From: Treponema peruense
GTDB taxonomy: Bacteria; Spirochaetota; Spirochaetia; Treponematales; Treponemataceae
Direction: 5' to 3'
Assembly (NCBI RefSeq): GCF_016117655.1
Contig: NZ_CP064936.1
Location: 1,550,001 to 1,614,000 of the forward strand
Length of the DNA: 64,000 bases
In this document: positions 23,317 to 31,554 of the stretch, one piece after another
Position numbering within the stretch: the stretch's first letter is position 1
Layout of the letters: the number at the start of each line of letters is the position of its first letter
Position numbers and translations under genes: made by a program
Notes under the pieces: model-generated
The model's input: the letters and a program-made list of their open reading frames with translations, nothing else
Told to the model about the DNA's origin: nothing
Database searches by the model: none

Positions 23317-24827
23317 AATTTAACCTCGCATCCTAAATTCTTAAGCTTTTCTAAAAGAAGTTTTCCTGCCTTCCAGTTGTCACCGGCACCCATTGTTACA
23401 AAAACGTATCCGTCGGGATATTTGGGGCCGCTGGGAACAGAAAGTTTTTTAAGCGCACACTCAGCCGCTTCTTCAAATTCGGCGGCATATGTTACGTCGG
23501 GGTGTTTTTTTGCTGTATGTTCTGCAAGAATTTTTCCTGTAACCGGCGCAGCACTCGCGTCTTCTCTGGCACTGGCATATATTTTGTTTATGATTACGCT
23601 GTCTGCAGAAGAAAAGCTTGAAGCAAACTCATCCAGAAGTGCCGCCGTTCTAGTATAAGTGTGGCTCATAAAGTCTACAATTATTTTGTGTCCGCGGTAA
23701 AAGTCCCTGTAGCCTGCCAGTGTAGAAGCAACCGCAGTCGGGTGATGGCCGTAGTCGTCTATTACAATAATTTCCTGTCCGCATGGAGAAACAGCGCGGG
23801 CAACAATTTCGCTGCGTCTTTTACCGCCGCGGAATTTTTCAAGTGAAGCGGCAATTTTTTTTGTATAGTCCGCTGGATTTTTTTTGTCTTCTGCAAGAAG
23901 TTCACGGCAAAGTGCTACGGCTGCAGCGGCATTTCTTACATTGTGGTCTCCAGGAACACGTATGCTTAATTCACCTGTACAGGCAAGACTGAACGCATGT
24001 TTTCCGGCGCTTACCTTTCCAATTTTTAAGGAATAATCGCCCTGTGCCTTTTCGCCATACGGAATAAAACGTATGTCGCTTCTTTTTGAACGGGCAATCT
24101 CTGCAGTTTCGCATGCACCCTTGTCGTCTGCGCAGTAAATTAAAGTTCCGCCGTGAGGAAGACGCATTATGTAGTCTACAAAAGCATCCCTTATGTCATT
24201 GTACGTCGGGTAATAATCCTGATGGTCGCTTTCTACTGAAGTAAGAATAATTTTCTGCGGAAAAAAAGCCATAAAATGACGCTGATACTCGCATGTTTCG
24301 GCAACAAAATAATGATGGTCAGAAGATTTGCACAACGGAGACGTCATTGTACAAGAATTGCCGAACGAAGCAATTACACTTCCTGCAAGAACCTGCGAAG
24401 GAAGATCCAAATCTTCAAGAATAGTACCGCAAAGACCTGTAGTTGTAGTTTTGCCGTGAACACCGCAGACACCGCAGCTGTATGCCGTTCTGCTTATTGC
24501 ACCCAGGGCCTCGCTGTAAAGCATCATTGGAATACCGCGGGATGCAGCTTCAATAAGGTCGGGATTTTTTTCTGCAGAATATGCGCTTGAATAAATTACG
24601 TAATTTACAGAAGGTGTAATATTGCTTCGGGAAAAAGGAAGTGCTTTTATTCCAAGTGAATCAAGAACGTCGTCGGTATAAAAATGTTCAGAAACATCAC
24701 TGCCGGTAATTTTTGCACCGCGGGAATTAAGAATTTCCACAAGTGCAACCATTCCGGTTCCCTTTATTCCTACAAAGTGGAAGTGAACTCCCCTTAGATT
24801 TTCGGGAAGTGTTTTTTCGTTAGTCAT
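23313..24827 (-). CDS. murC: UDP-N-acetylmuramate-L-alanine ligase
   Basis: This 504-residue Mur ligase has HFVGIKGTGMVALVEILNSRGAKITGSD, the N-terminal UDP-binding motif of MurC; the ATP loop GVCGVHGKTTTTGLCGTIL; the central SVESDHQDYYPTYNDI; and the C-terminal IVIDDYGHHPTAVASTL and VFVTMGAGDNW. It adds L-Ala to UDP-MurNAc in the cytoplasm, the first peptide step of peptidoglycan synthesis. The close relative Mpl is less likely because the central domain matches MurC. The 53 bases up to flgJ hold no clear Shine-Dalgarno; a weak promoter-like pair ending about nine bases before the ATG suggests a leaderless start. Confidence 0.88.
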   Translation of the reverse strand: MTNEKTLPENLRGVHFHFVGIKGTGMVALVEILNSRGAKITGSDVSEHFYTDDVLDSLGIKALPFSRSNITPSVNYVIYSSAYSAEKNPDLIEAASRGIPMMLYSEALGAISRTAYSCGVCGVHGKTTTTGLCGTILEDLDLPSQVLAGSVIASFGNSCTMTSPLCKSSDHHYFVAETCEYQRHFMAFFPQKIILTSVESDHQDYYPTYNDIRDAFVDYIMRLPHGGTLIYCADDKGACETAEIARSKRSDIRFIPYGEKAQGDYSLKIGKVSAGKHAFSLACTGELSIRVPGDHNVRNAAAAVALCRELLAEDKKNPADYTKKIAASLEKFRGGKRRSEIVARAVSPCGQEIIVIDDYGHHPTAVASTLAGYRDFYRGHKIIVDFMSHTYTRTAALLDEFASSFSSADSVIINKIYASAREDASAAPVTGKILAEHTAKKHPDVTYAAEFEEAAECALKKLSVPSGPKYPDGYVFVTMGAGDNWKAGKLLLEKLKNLGCEVKL

Positions 24828-24880
24828 AATACAAACAGATTACAACATTTTTGCATTTTATGGAAGTTAATGCAGATATA

Positions 24881-25432
24881 TCAGCGCAGTCCCGCCATTT
24901 CTATGTAAATCTGGTCTGCAAGTCCAAGACCGGCATTTTTTGTAATTGACTCGGCAACGTTGTCGTACATCATATCTTCATACATGTCACGCGCATAGGA
25001 ATTTTCTTTTCCGAGCAGATCGCTTTTCTGGATTGTATTGCGCATTGAAGAAAGCATCATCTTTACCATGTAATTTTCGAGTTCAAGTGACTGTTCGTAA
25101 AGTTCCGAAGTTTTGTCTATGGTAATTTTTTTTGAACCTTTGGAAGCGGAATTTGCGGCGAATCCTTTTGGAGCAGCATTTTTGTCTGACTCAGAAGTAA
25201 AGGCATTGTAAAAGCCGTTTGTATAGTCGCCGTTAAGCCTGCGTCCCCTTTGAATCTGGGACGAAGACACTCCGGACACAGTTTTGTCACTGGAATCACT
25301 TTTTGCAGACATTTCGCGTACAAGTGAAAGAAATTTGTTTTCTTCTCCTTCCCTGCGTGCGTTTCTTACAGATTCTACCCCATTGGAAAGGGTTCCCGTT
25401 ATTCCAAGTCCTGAAAGTCCGTTAACAGCCAT
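24881..25432 (-). CDS. flgJ: FlgJ-type rod-binding protein without muramidase domain
   Basis: This 183-residue protein carries the rod-binding domain in its C-terminal half (about 95-180): ELENYMVKMMLSSMRN and the ARDMYEDMMYDNVAESI region. It lacks the C-terminal peptidoglycan hydrolase domain of enteric FlgJ, as usual in spirochaetes. It should cap or chaperone the growing periplasmic flagellar rod. It follows flgG by 14 bases and has AGG at a suitable distance before its ATG. The N-terminal 90 residues are polar and poorly conserved. Confidence 0.87.
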   Translation of the reverse strand: MAVNGLSGLGITGTLSNGVESVRNARREGEENKFLSLVREMSAKSDSSDKTVSGVSSSQIQRGRRLNGDYTNGFYNAFTSESDKNAAPKGFAANSASKGSKKITIDKTSELYEQSLELENYMVKMMLSSMRNTIQKSDLLGKENSYARDMYEDMMYDNVAESITKNAGLGLADQIYIEMAGLR

Positions 25433-25446
25433 ATTTTAACCTACCC

Positions 25447-26241
25447 TTAGCGCTTTAAAGTTGCTGCAGTCTGAAGCATATTGTCGCTTGTCTGAATAGC
25501 TTTTGAATTGAACTCATAGGCGCGCTGGGCAACAATCATCTGAACCATTTCGTTAACAACAGAAACATTGCTCATTTCAAGGAACTTGTGTTTTGTAATT
25601 CCCATTCCTTCAAATCCGGGTCGTCCTGCAATTGGTTCACCCGAAGCGTTTGTTACTTTATAAAGATTGTCCCCTGTATTTTCAAGACCAACGGCATTGG
25701 GAAACCTGTAAAGTTCAAGCTGTCCAACCTGAACAGGATCAAGTTCACCGTTTACCTTTACATTTACGCGGCCGTCATCACTTATTGCAAGTGTTTCAAG
25801 CTGGAATCCTTCGGGCATAATGATTTCGGGCATAACACGAAGACCGTTTGCAGTTACAAGCTGGCCTGTTGAGTCTACTTTAAAAGAACCGTCCCTTGTG
25901 TAGGCCCAGCTTCCGTCGTACTGCTGCACGCGAAAGAATCCGTCACCAACAATAGCAACGTCTGTATCTACATTTGTAGCCTGAAGCGATCCCTGTGCCA
26001 TAATGCGCTGCGTTGCGCCTACTTTAACACCGCTTCCCATCTGAAGGCCCACCGGTGTAACAGTATCTTCTGTAGCCGGAGTTCCCGCAAGCTTTACAGT
26101 CTGGTACATAAGGTCTTCGAATTCAACACGGTGTTGCTTGAATCCGGTTGTATTTACATTGGAAAGATTGTTCGAAATTGTATCTATATTTGCCTGCTGG
26201 CCGTTCATTCCGGTTGCCGCATTCCATAAACTTCTTACCAT
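25447..26241 (-). CDS. flgG: Flagellar distal rod protein FlgG
   Basis: This 264-residue rod protein has the N-terminal MVRSLWNAATGMNGQQANIDTISNNLSNVNTTGFKQHR and C-terminal SNVSVVNEMVQMIVAQRAYEFNSKAIQTSDNMLQTAATLKR helices that define the rod/hook family. The QMGSGVKVGATQRIMAQGSLQATN segment is FlgG-specific. It forms the distal rod of the periplasmic flagellum. AGGG lies seven bases before the ATG. It is second in the flgF-flgG-flgJ operon. Confidence 0.95.
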   Translation of the reverse strand: MVRSLWNAATGMNGQQANIDTISNNLSNVNTTGFKQHRVEFEDLMYQTVKLAGTPATEDTVTPVGLQMGSGVKVGATQRIMAQGSLQATNVDTDVAIVGDGFFRVQQYDGSWAYTRDGSFKVDSTGQLVTANGLRVMPEIIMPEGFQLETLAISDDGRVNVKVNGELDPVQVGQLELYRFPNAVGLENTGDNLYKVTNASGEPIAGRPGFEGMGITKHKFLEMSNVSVVNEMVQMIVAQRAYEFNSKAIQTSDNMLQTAATLKR

Positions 26242-26286
26242 AAAATTACCCTGCCTTAAAAATTAGTTTTCAGTTCTGCCCGTAAA

Positions 26287-27087
26287 TTACCTGTTGACAG
26301 TCACAACCTTTGACCACAGTGTGTCCATCATCGTATCCTGGGTCTGAACACTCTTCTGGTTTGCTTCATAAGCTCTGTTTATTTCTATCATCTGAACCAT
26401 TTCGTTAACGATATTGACATTGCTTGTTTCGGTATAACCCTGCAGAAGACGCGGCCGCTCGTCACCTTCGGCAATATGTGAAGGTCCTGAAATGTCGGTT
26501 TCTGTCCACATGGAGTTTCCGACTTTTTTTAGGTAGCGCTCGTTGTCAAATCTTACAATTTTAACCCGGTCAATGAGAGTGTTGTCTTCGGCAGAATAAA
26601 TGAGGCCGTCTTCATTAAGAAAGAATTTGTCGTTTTCTACATGAATCGGTCCGTTTTCACCCATAAGCGGGTACCCGTCTTTTGTAAGAAGAATGCCTTC
26701 TTTTCCAAGAACAAAGTTTCCGTTGCGGGTATAGCGCTCGCCTGCAGGTGTATGTACTGTAAAAAAGCCTTCGCCAGAAAGTGCAAAGTCTGTTTTTGTC
26801 TCTGTAGATTTGAATGATCCCTGTTCAAAGTCAGTATAAAGCTCGTTTGTTTCTACCCCAAGCCCTATTCCGCCTATGATCGGTGCTGCATCTGCCGAAC
26901 CGAACGGAGTTTCGTACACTCCGTCTGCAGCAGTGCGCCTCAGGAGAAGATCGCTGAACGATTTGCTTACAGGAATATCTTTTTTATATCCCGTAGTATC
27001 AACATTTGCGATATTATTGGAAATTGCATCCAGTCTGTTCTGCTGGGCATTCATTCCACTTGCCCCGATGTACCAACCTCTTATCAT
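26287..27087 (-). CDS. flgF: Flagellar rod protein FlgF
   Basis: This 267-residue rod-family protein begins MIRGWYIGASGMNAQQNRLDAISNNIANVDTTGYKKDI and ends NVNIVNEMVQMIEINRAYEANQKSVQTQDTMMDTLWSKVV. It is the proximal-rod paralogue of FlgG and the first gene of its operon. I chose the ATG at 27087, which has GAGG five bases upstream, over the longer frame from 27126; that extension would also run into the sigma-28-type promoter. Confidence 0.92.
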   Translation of the reverse strand: MIRGWYIGASGMNAQQNRLDAISNNIANVDTTGYKKDIPVSKSFSDLLLRRTAADGVYETPFGSADAAPIIGGIGLGVETNELYTDFEQGSFKSTETKTDFALSGEGFFTVHTPAGERYTRNGNFVLGKEGILLTKDGYPLMGENGPIHVENDKFFLNEDGLIYSAEDNTLIDRVKIVRFDNERYLKKVGNSMWTETDISGPSHIAEGDERPRLLQGYTETSNVNIVNEMVQMIEINRAYEANQKSVQTQDTMMDTLWSKVVTVNR

Positions 27088-27102
27088 AACTACCTCATAT
27101 AC

Positions 27103-27129
27103 ATTATCGGAATTTCGCCGTGGCATTTA
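27103..27129 (-). promoter_or_regulatory. Sigma-28 (FliA)-type promoter of flgF-flgG-flgJ
   Basis: Minus strand: TAAATGCC (27129-27122), 11-base spacer, CCGATAAT (27110-27103). This fits the motility sigma factor pattern TAAA-N15-(G/C)CGATAA. Transcription would start about nine bases before flgF. Confidence 0.6.
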
Positions 27130-27233
27130 AGATTTTTTTTTAGCTTTGACAGTACTGCCTGTACAGGAATGAATTTGCGGATTCAGAAATAAAAATACAG
27201 CCCCATAACAGCACCAAAATGCTTAAATAAGTC

Positions 27234-27262
27234 TTGAATTATTTCTGTTTCAGACTTATAAT
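27234..27262 (+). promoter_or_regulatory. Promoter of the EAL-domain gene
   Basis: TTGAAT (27234-27239), 17-base spacer, TATAAT (27257-27262). The ATG at 27281 follows after 18 bases with no Shine-Dalgarno sequence. Confidence 0.7.
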
Positions 27263-27280
27263 GAAAATTAAACTACACTT

Positions 27281-29563
27281 ATGAAAAGAAAATCCGTTAC
27301 AACAAAGACTTTACTTCACATTGCAGCAATTGCGGCGATTTTTTTGATTAACAACGCACCACTTAAGGCTCAGACAATTTTTCCGTCCCCGGCAATTTCA
27401 AAAAACGAACAGCCACAGAAAATAACATTTACTCAGGAAGAAATACAGTTTATAAATTTGAACCCTACACTTAAGATTGTAGGCGACCCGTCATGGCCAC
27501 CTTTTGAAATATTAAAGACAGATTCTGCCGGGAACAAAACATACGCAGGTATTAACAAGTCAATTCTTGACGCGGTATGCAGAAAAATCGGGATTCAGCC
27601 CCAGTATATTCCTACAAAAAACTATCAGGAAAGCATACGTTATATTCAGGAAGGTACAGCCCAGATAATCATGGGTTACACAAACAGAATTCCACCTTCC
27701 AGCCAGATAAAATACACAGAAGGAATCTACACTTCTGCAATTTATCTTGTTTCAAGAAGTGACCGGCTTCCAAAAAAAGGCGATACTATATGTCTTGCCG
27801 ACTTTAGCCTTACGGAACAGAATCAAATAAAAAGATATTTTCCGCAGGGAACTGTTTTTGAAATAAGTGAAGACCCGGTAAAAGTTCTGGATAAATTCAT
27901 AAAAGGTAAAACAGACTTTATTATTATAGGACAGTTTGAACTTTCGTATGCAAACTTTGTAAAAGACTGCAAGATTGTTCCACTGGACATAAATTATTAC
28001 CAGAAATTCGGAATACGCGAACCTTATGCAAAAACACTTGTCCCCATTTTCAACAAAGTACTTAAAACCATTAACTGGAAAGAATTGACTACAGTTGTAT
28101 TTGAAGAGGAGCTTAAATTTCGTTCAGAGCATACACTTCAGGACTTAAAGCAGAAAAAAGAAAACAGCATACTACGGATTGTCCTTACAGTCACACTTGT
28201 TTTTGTATTCTTCATTTCACTGTTTCTTATTCTGCTGCTCAAGAAAAAAACACGCATCATTGAATATGACGAAATTGCCGGTATGTCTACTTTCAACAAG
28301 TTTCAAACCGATGCCCGTGCCATTCTTAAAAATGCAAAACCCAGGGAATATCTTATTCTTTCAATAAACATAGACAACTTCAGGCTTATAAATGACAGTT
28401 TCGGCGTTTCAAAAGGAAACCAAATTCTTACCGAACTTGGAAAACATTTTGCGGGAGAAAAACGTGAAGACGAACTTGTATGCCGCTATTATGCCGATGA
28501 CTTTGTCTTTTTCATGAAAAGCCCGGACTTTTGGGAACTCGAAGACAGAGTATTCAAAATGTCAAAAGTCGATGACCATATAGAAAAACTTCTGCCAGAA
28601 CGCTACAATCTTACGTTCAGTTCAAGCGTTTACTATATAGACGCGCCCAATGCCGACATCAGCGGCATGATAGACAAGGCAAACCAGGCGCAGAAACTGG
28701 GCAAAAATTCCTATGCCACACACCGCGTAATGGAATACACGACAGAAATGAAAACCGAAAACGACTGGAACCGTGAACTTACGCTTTCCATGAACAAGGC
28801 TATAGAAAACAGGGAATTTGAAGTTTACTACCAGCCGAAAATAAGATTTTCCGACGATAAAGTTATAGGTGCAGAAGCGCTCATAAGATGGAACAATCCG
28901 CAGAAGGGATTCCTTTTACCTGGAAAATTCATACCGCTGTTTGAAAATAACGGTTTTATTGAGAAGATAGACAAATATGTTCTGCAAAATGTATGCAGCT
29001 TTTTGGACTCGTGGAATAAAAACAGCCGTTCAAAAACATTCGGCGAACCTATAACCGTTTCATTCAACCTTTCGCGATACAATCTGTACAATTCAAACCT
29101 TACACCGACCCTTAAAAAAATTGCATCGCAGTATGACATTGGCCCCAACAGTGTGGAAATTGAACTTACAGAAGGAATTGTATTCGACAACAAAAAGAAA
29201 CTTATAAATGTAATAAACAGCCTCAAAGAAGCCGGATTCAAGGTTTCTGTAGATGACTTTGGTTCAGGTTATTCTTCACTCAATATTCTTAAGGATATGC
29301 CGGCAGACGTAATAAAACTGGATAAGGAATTTCTTTCGAGCGTTCCCGAAAATACGAAGGAAAGCATAATAATTACGTCGGTAATAGAAATGGCAAAAAA
29401 ACTGAATATTACAACAGTTGCAGAAGGTGTTGAAACAAAAATCCAGTCGGATCTTCTGCGCAAGATTGGCTGTGATATTGCCCAGGGCTTCTATTACGCA
29501 AAGCCCATGCAGGAAAAAGATTTTCTTAAAGTGCTTGAAAACGGTGGAATTAAAACCGTGTAA
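27281..29563 (+). CDS. Membrane c-di-GMP phosphodiesterase with periplasmic solute-binding sensor and degenerate GGDEF
   Basis: This 760-residue protein has four parts: an N-terminal hydrophobic signal/anchor (about 9-30); a family 3 solute-binding domain (about 50-270, LKIVGDPSWPPFEI and IIMGYTNRIPPS); a transmembrane helix (about 297-320); and GGDEF plus EAL domains. The GGDEF motif is degenerate (CRYYADDFVFF), so it should not be a cyclase. The EAL domain is intact: GAEALIRWNNP, ELTEGI, VSVDDFGSGYSSLN, IKLDKEFL and TTVAEGVET. It should hydrolyse c-di-GMP in response to a periplasmic ligand, probably an amino acid or similar small molecule. It is divergent from flgFGJ, and a role in motility control is plausible. 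Confidence 0.88.
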   Translation: MKRKSVTTKTLLHIAAIAAIFLINNAPLKAQTIFPSPAISKNEQPQKITFTQEEIQFINLNPTLKIVGDPSWPPFEILKTDSAGNKTYAGINKSILDAVCRKIGIQPQYIPTKNYQESIRYIQEGTAQIIMGYTNRIPPSSQIKYTEGIYTSAIYLVSRSDRLPKKGDTICLADFSLTEQNQIKRYFPQGTVFEISEDPVKVLDKFIKGKTDFIIIGQFELSYANFVKDCKIVPLDINYYQKFGIREPYAKTLVPIFNKVLKTINWKELTTVVFEEELKFRSEHTLQDLKQKKENSILRIVLTVTLVFVFFISLFLILLLKKKTRIIEYDEIAGMSTFNKFQTDARAILKNAKPREYLILSINIDNFRLINDSFGVSKGNQILTELGKHFAGEKREDELVCRYYADDFVFFMKSPDFWELEDRVFKMSKVDDHIEKLLPERYNLTFSSSVYYIDAPNADISGMIDKANQAQKLGKNSYATHRVMEYTTEMKTENDWNRELTLSMNKAIENREFEVYYQPKIRFSDDKVIGAEALIRWNNPQKGFLLPGKFIPLFENNGFIEKIDKYVLQNVCSFLDSWNKNSRSKTFGEPITVSFNLSRYNLYNSNLTPTLKKIASQYDIGPNSVEIELTEGIVFDNKKKLINVINSLKEAGFKVSVDDFGSGYSSLNILKDMPADVIKLDKEFLSSVPENTKESIIITSVIEMAKKLNITTVAEGVETKIQSDLLRKIGCDIAQGFYYAKPMQEKDFLKVLENGGIKTV

Positions 29564-29599
29564 AAAAGTATTTAAATAGAACATTATCGCACATTTTTG

Positions 29600-29628
29600 T
29601 TGCAAAATTCCCCAAACAGATTTATAAT
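29600..29628 (+). promoter_or_regulatory. Promoter of glgC
   Basis: TTGCAA (29600-29605), 17-base spacer, TATAAT (29623-29628). The leader is about 60 bases, and the ATG at 29695 has AGGAGG upstream. Confidence 0.7.
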
Positions 29629-29694
29629 TTTTTATATGGAAGTTCAATAATTCTCGGTTCTTCCACGATAGAAACTCAGGAGGAATTTAATAAT

Positions 29695-30990
29695 ATGTCA
29701 TCTGAAAATTACGAAGAGCCAAGAGTTCTGGCCATTATTCTTGGAGGCGGAAAAGGTACACGTCTTTACCCCCTTACAAAAGAAAGATCAAAACCTGCGG
29801 TACCTTTCGGTGGCAAGTACCGTATTGTAGATATTCCTATTTCAAACTGCATCAACAGCGGTTACAAAAAGATTTATCTTCTTACACAGTTTAACTCTGC
29901 TTCACTGCACCTTCATATTATCAATTCCTACAATTTTGACCGTTTCAGTCGCGGTTTCGTAGAAATTCTTGCTGCAGAACAGACACTGGAACATTCAGGC
30001 TGGTACGAAGGAACCGCAGATGCCGTAAGAAAAAACTTCGGTCACTTTAAGGTACAGCGCCCTACCCACTATATTATTCTTTCGGGCGACCAGCTTTACC
30101 GCATGGATCTTAAGAAATTCATGGACCAGCACTTGAAGAGCGGCGCAAACATCACAATTGCTGCAAAAGCCGTAAACAGAAGTGATGCTTCGGGCTTTGG
30201 AATAATGCAGGTAGACGAGTCAAACACAATTACTGCATTTATGGAAAAGCCTGCAAAGGACATGAACATTGACGACTGGAAGATTCCAGAAGCTGCGAGG
30301 GAGCCTGAACTTCCTTCAAATCTCGAATACCTTGCTTCGATGGGTATTTATATTTTTGATGCCGACACAATGGAAGAAATGCTTAACAATGACTACAATG
30401 ACTTTGGAAAAGAAATTATTCCAATGGCAATAAAGTCAAAGAAAGTAAGCAGCTACATTTTTAACGGCTACTGGGAAGACATCGGAACAATACGTTCGTT
30501 CTATGAAGCTACACTTGACCTTACAAATCCTATTCCGCAGTTTAACTTCTATGACGAAGACAAGCCTATTTATACACACATGAGAAATCTTCCGCCAAGC
30601 AAAATAAATCATGCAGAAATGGTTTCTACCCTTGCAAGCGAAGGATGTGTAATAACCAATTCTCGCATTCAGCATTCTGTAATTGGTGTTCGTTCCGTAA
30701 TCAATGAAGGCTGTGATCTTGAAGGCGTTATAATGATGGGTGCCGACTTCTACGAGACAGAAGCTGCAAAGAAAGACAACAAGGCAAAAGGTGTCCCGAA
30801 TCTTGGAATCGGCAAAAACTGTAAGATTAACAAAGCCATTATTGATAAAAACGCCCACATTGGCGAAAACTGCTGTATAAATGTTAGCGGAAGAAAATAC
30901 GAAGACGGAGACCACGGTCTTTTCTACAGTGCAGACGGAATAATTGTAATCAGAAAAGGTGCAGTAATTCCCAACGGAACTGTTATTTAA
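29695..30990 (+). CDS. glgC: Glucose-1-phosphate adenylyltransferase
   Basis: This 431-residue enzyme has the nucleotidyltransferase signature ILGGGKGTRLYPLTKERSKPAVPFGGKYRIVD, the catalytic-site region HYIILSGDQLYRMD, FMEKP, YWEDIGTI and a C-terminal left-handed beta-helix with repeated IG..C.I motifs. It makes ADP-glucose for glycogen. No other glycogen gene is near. It is monocistronic, with its own promoter and terminator. Confidence 0.93.
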   Translation: MSSENYEEPRVLAIILGGGKGTRLYPLTKERSKPAVPFGGKYRIVDIPISNCINSGYKKIYLLTQFNSASLHLHIINSYNFDRFSRGFVEILAAEQTLEHSGWYEGTADAVRKNFGHFKVQRPTHYIILSGDQLYRMDLKKFMDQHLKSGANITIAAKAVNRSDASGFGIMQVDESNTITAFMEKPAKDMNIDDWKIPEAAREPELPSNLEYLASMGIYIFDADTMEEMLNNDYNDFGKEIIPMAIKSKKVSSYIFNGYWEDIGTIRSFYEATLDLTNPIPQFNFYDEDKPIYTHMRNLPPSKINHAEMVSTLASEGCVITNSRIQHSVIGVRSVINEGCDLEGVIMMGADFYETEAAKKDNKAKGVPNLGIGKNCKINKAIIDKNAHIGENCCINVSGRKYEDGDHGLFYSADGIIVIRKGAVIPNGTVI

Positions 30991-31020
30991 ATTTTCGAAT
31001 TATCTTTAGCTGCTTTTTTT

Positions 31021-31065
31021 GGCGGAATCAGAGCTTGGAGGTTGGCTTTGGTTCCGCCTTTTTTA
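31021..31065 (+). terminator. Terminator of glgC
   Basis: Stem GGCGGAATC (31021-31029) / GGTTCCGCC (31050-31058) with one mismatch, followed by TTTTTTA. The T-run reaches the end of the convergent J-domain gene. Confidence 0.75.
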
Positions 31066-31554
31066 TTGTTCAAGGAATTTCATTATAAGGGTAAAAGCTT
31101 CTACAACCTGCCGTGTCTTGTCTGTTGCAATTTTCTGCATTACGGCATTTACGGTATGACGGTCAGGGTGGTAGTATTTTATTTTTTCTTTGTATGCTTT
31201 TTTTACGTCTTCTGTTGTGGCGCTGAATGTTATGCCCAAAAGCCTGTAGGCGCGCGCCAGTTCGGGGGTGATTTTTTTTACGGCAGAATGGTATACGAAA
31301 GACTGTCTGTTTTCGTGGGTGGCGGTGTTTTCGCGACGATTGGCGGTGTTCTCACGGCGGGTGGAGGTGTTTTCGCGACGATTGGCGGTGTTCTCACGAC
31401 GGGTGGCGGTTTGGTTTTGTTCTGCCGCGGAACGGAGCTTTTGTTCTGTATTTTTTTTGCGCGCGCCGTCCTTCACTTTTTTACCGGGGGCGGCGGTTTT
31501 TACAAAGCCTGTTTCGAGGGTTTTGCTCAGTAAATCACCGAGTCTGTCATACAT
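31063..31554 (-). CDS. J-domain protein with heptapeptide repeat linker
   Basis: This protein of about 163 residues has a J domain at its C-terminus (about 95-163: RAYRLLGITFSATTEDVKKAYKEKIKYYHPDRHTVN) with the HPD motif that stimulates Hsp70 ATPase. Before it lies a run of RRENT(A/S)(N/T) heptads. I placed the start at 31554 (ATGTATGA overlap with the response-regulator stop, GGAG four bases upstream); starts at 31569 and 31575 are less likely. It is the last gene of the ankyrin-murG-cvpA-holB-kinase-regulator operon. Its Hsp70 partner and client are unknown. Confidence 0.85.
   Translation of the reverse strand: MYDRLGDLLSKTLETGFVKTAAPGKKVKDGARKKNTEQKLRSAAEQNQTATRRENTANRRENTSTRRENTANRRENTATHENRQSFVYHSAVKKITPELARAYRLLGITFSATTEDVKKAYKEKIKYYHPDRHTVNAVMQKIATDKTRQVVEAFTLIMKFLEQ
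31318..31401 (-). repeat. Four 21-bp repeats (two 42-bp units) in the J-domain gene
   Basis: Four consecutive 21-base units encode RRENTAN, RRENTST, RRENTAN and RRENTAT. Alternate units resemble each other more than neighbours do, so the array is really two copies of a 42-base unit. All units keep the reading frame, so slippage would change linker length without breaking the gene. Confidence 0.9.

Noticed and set aside
31318-31401. Regular repeats as a possible CRISPR array
   Set aside because: The units are contiguous, with no spacers, in frame within a J-domain gene, and no cas gene is present.
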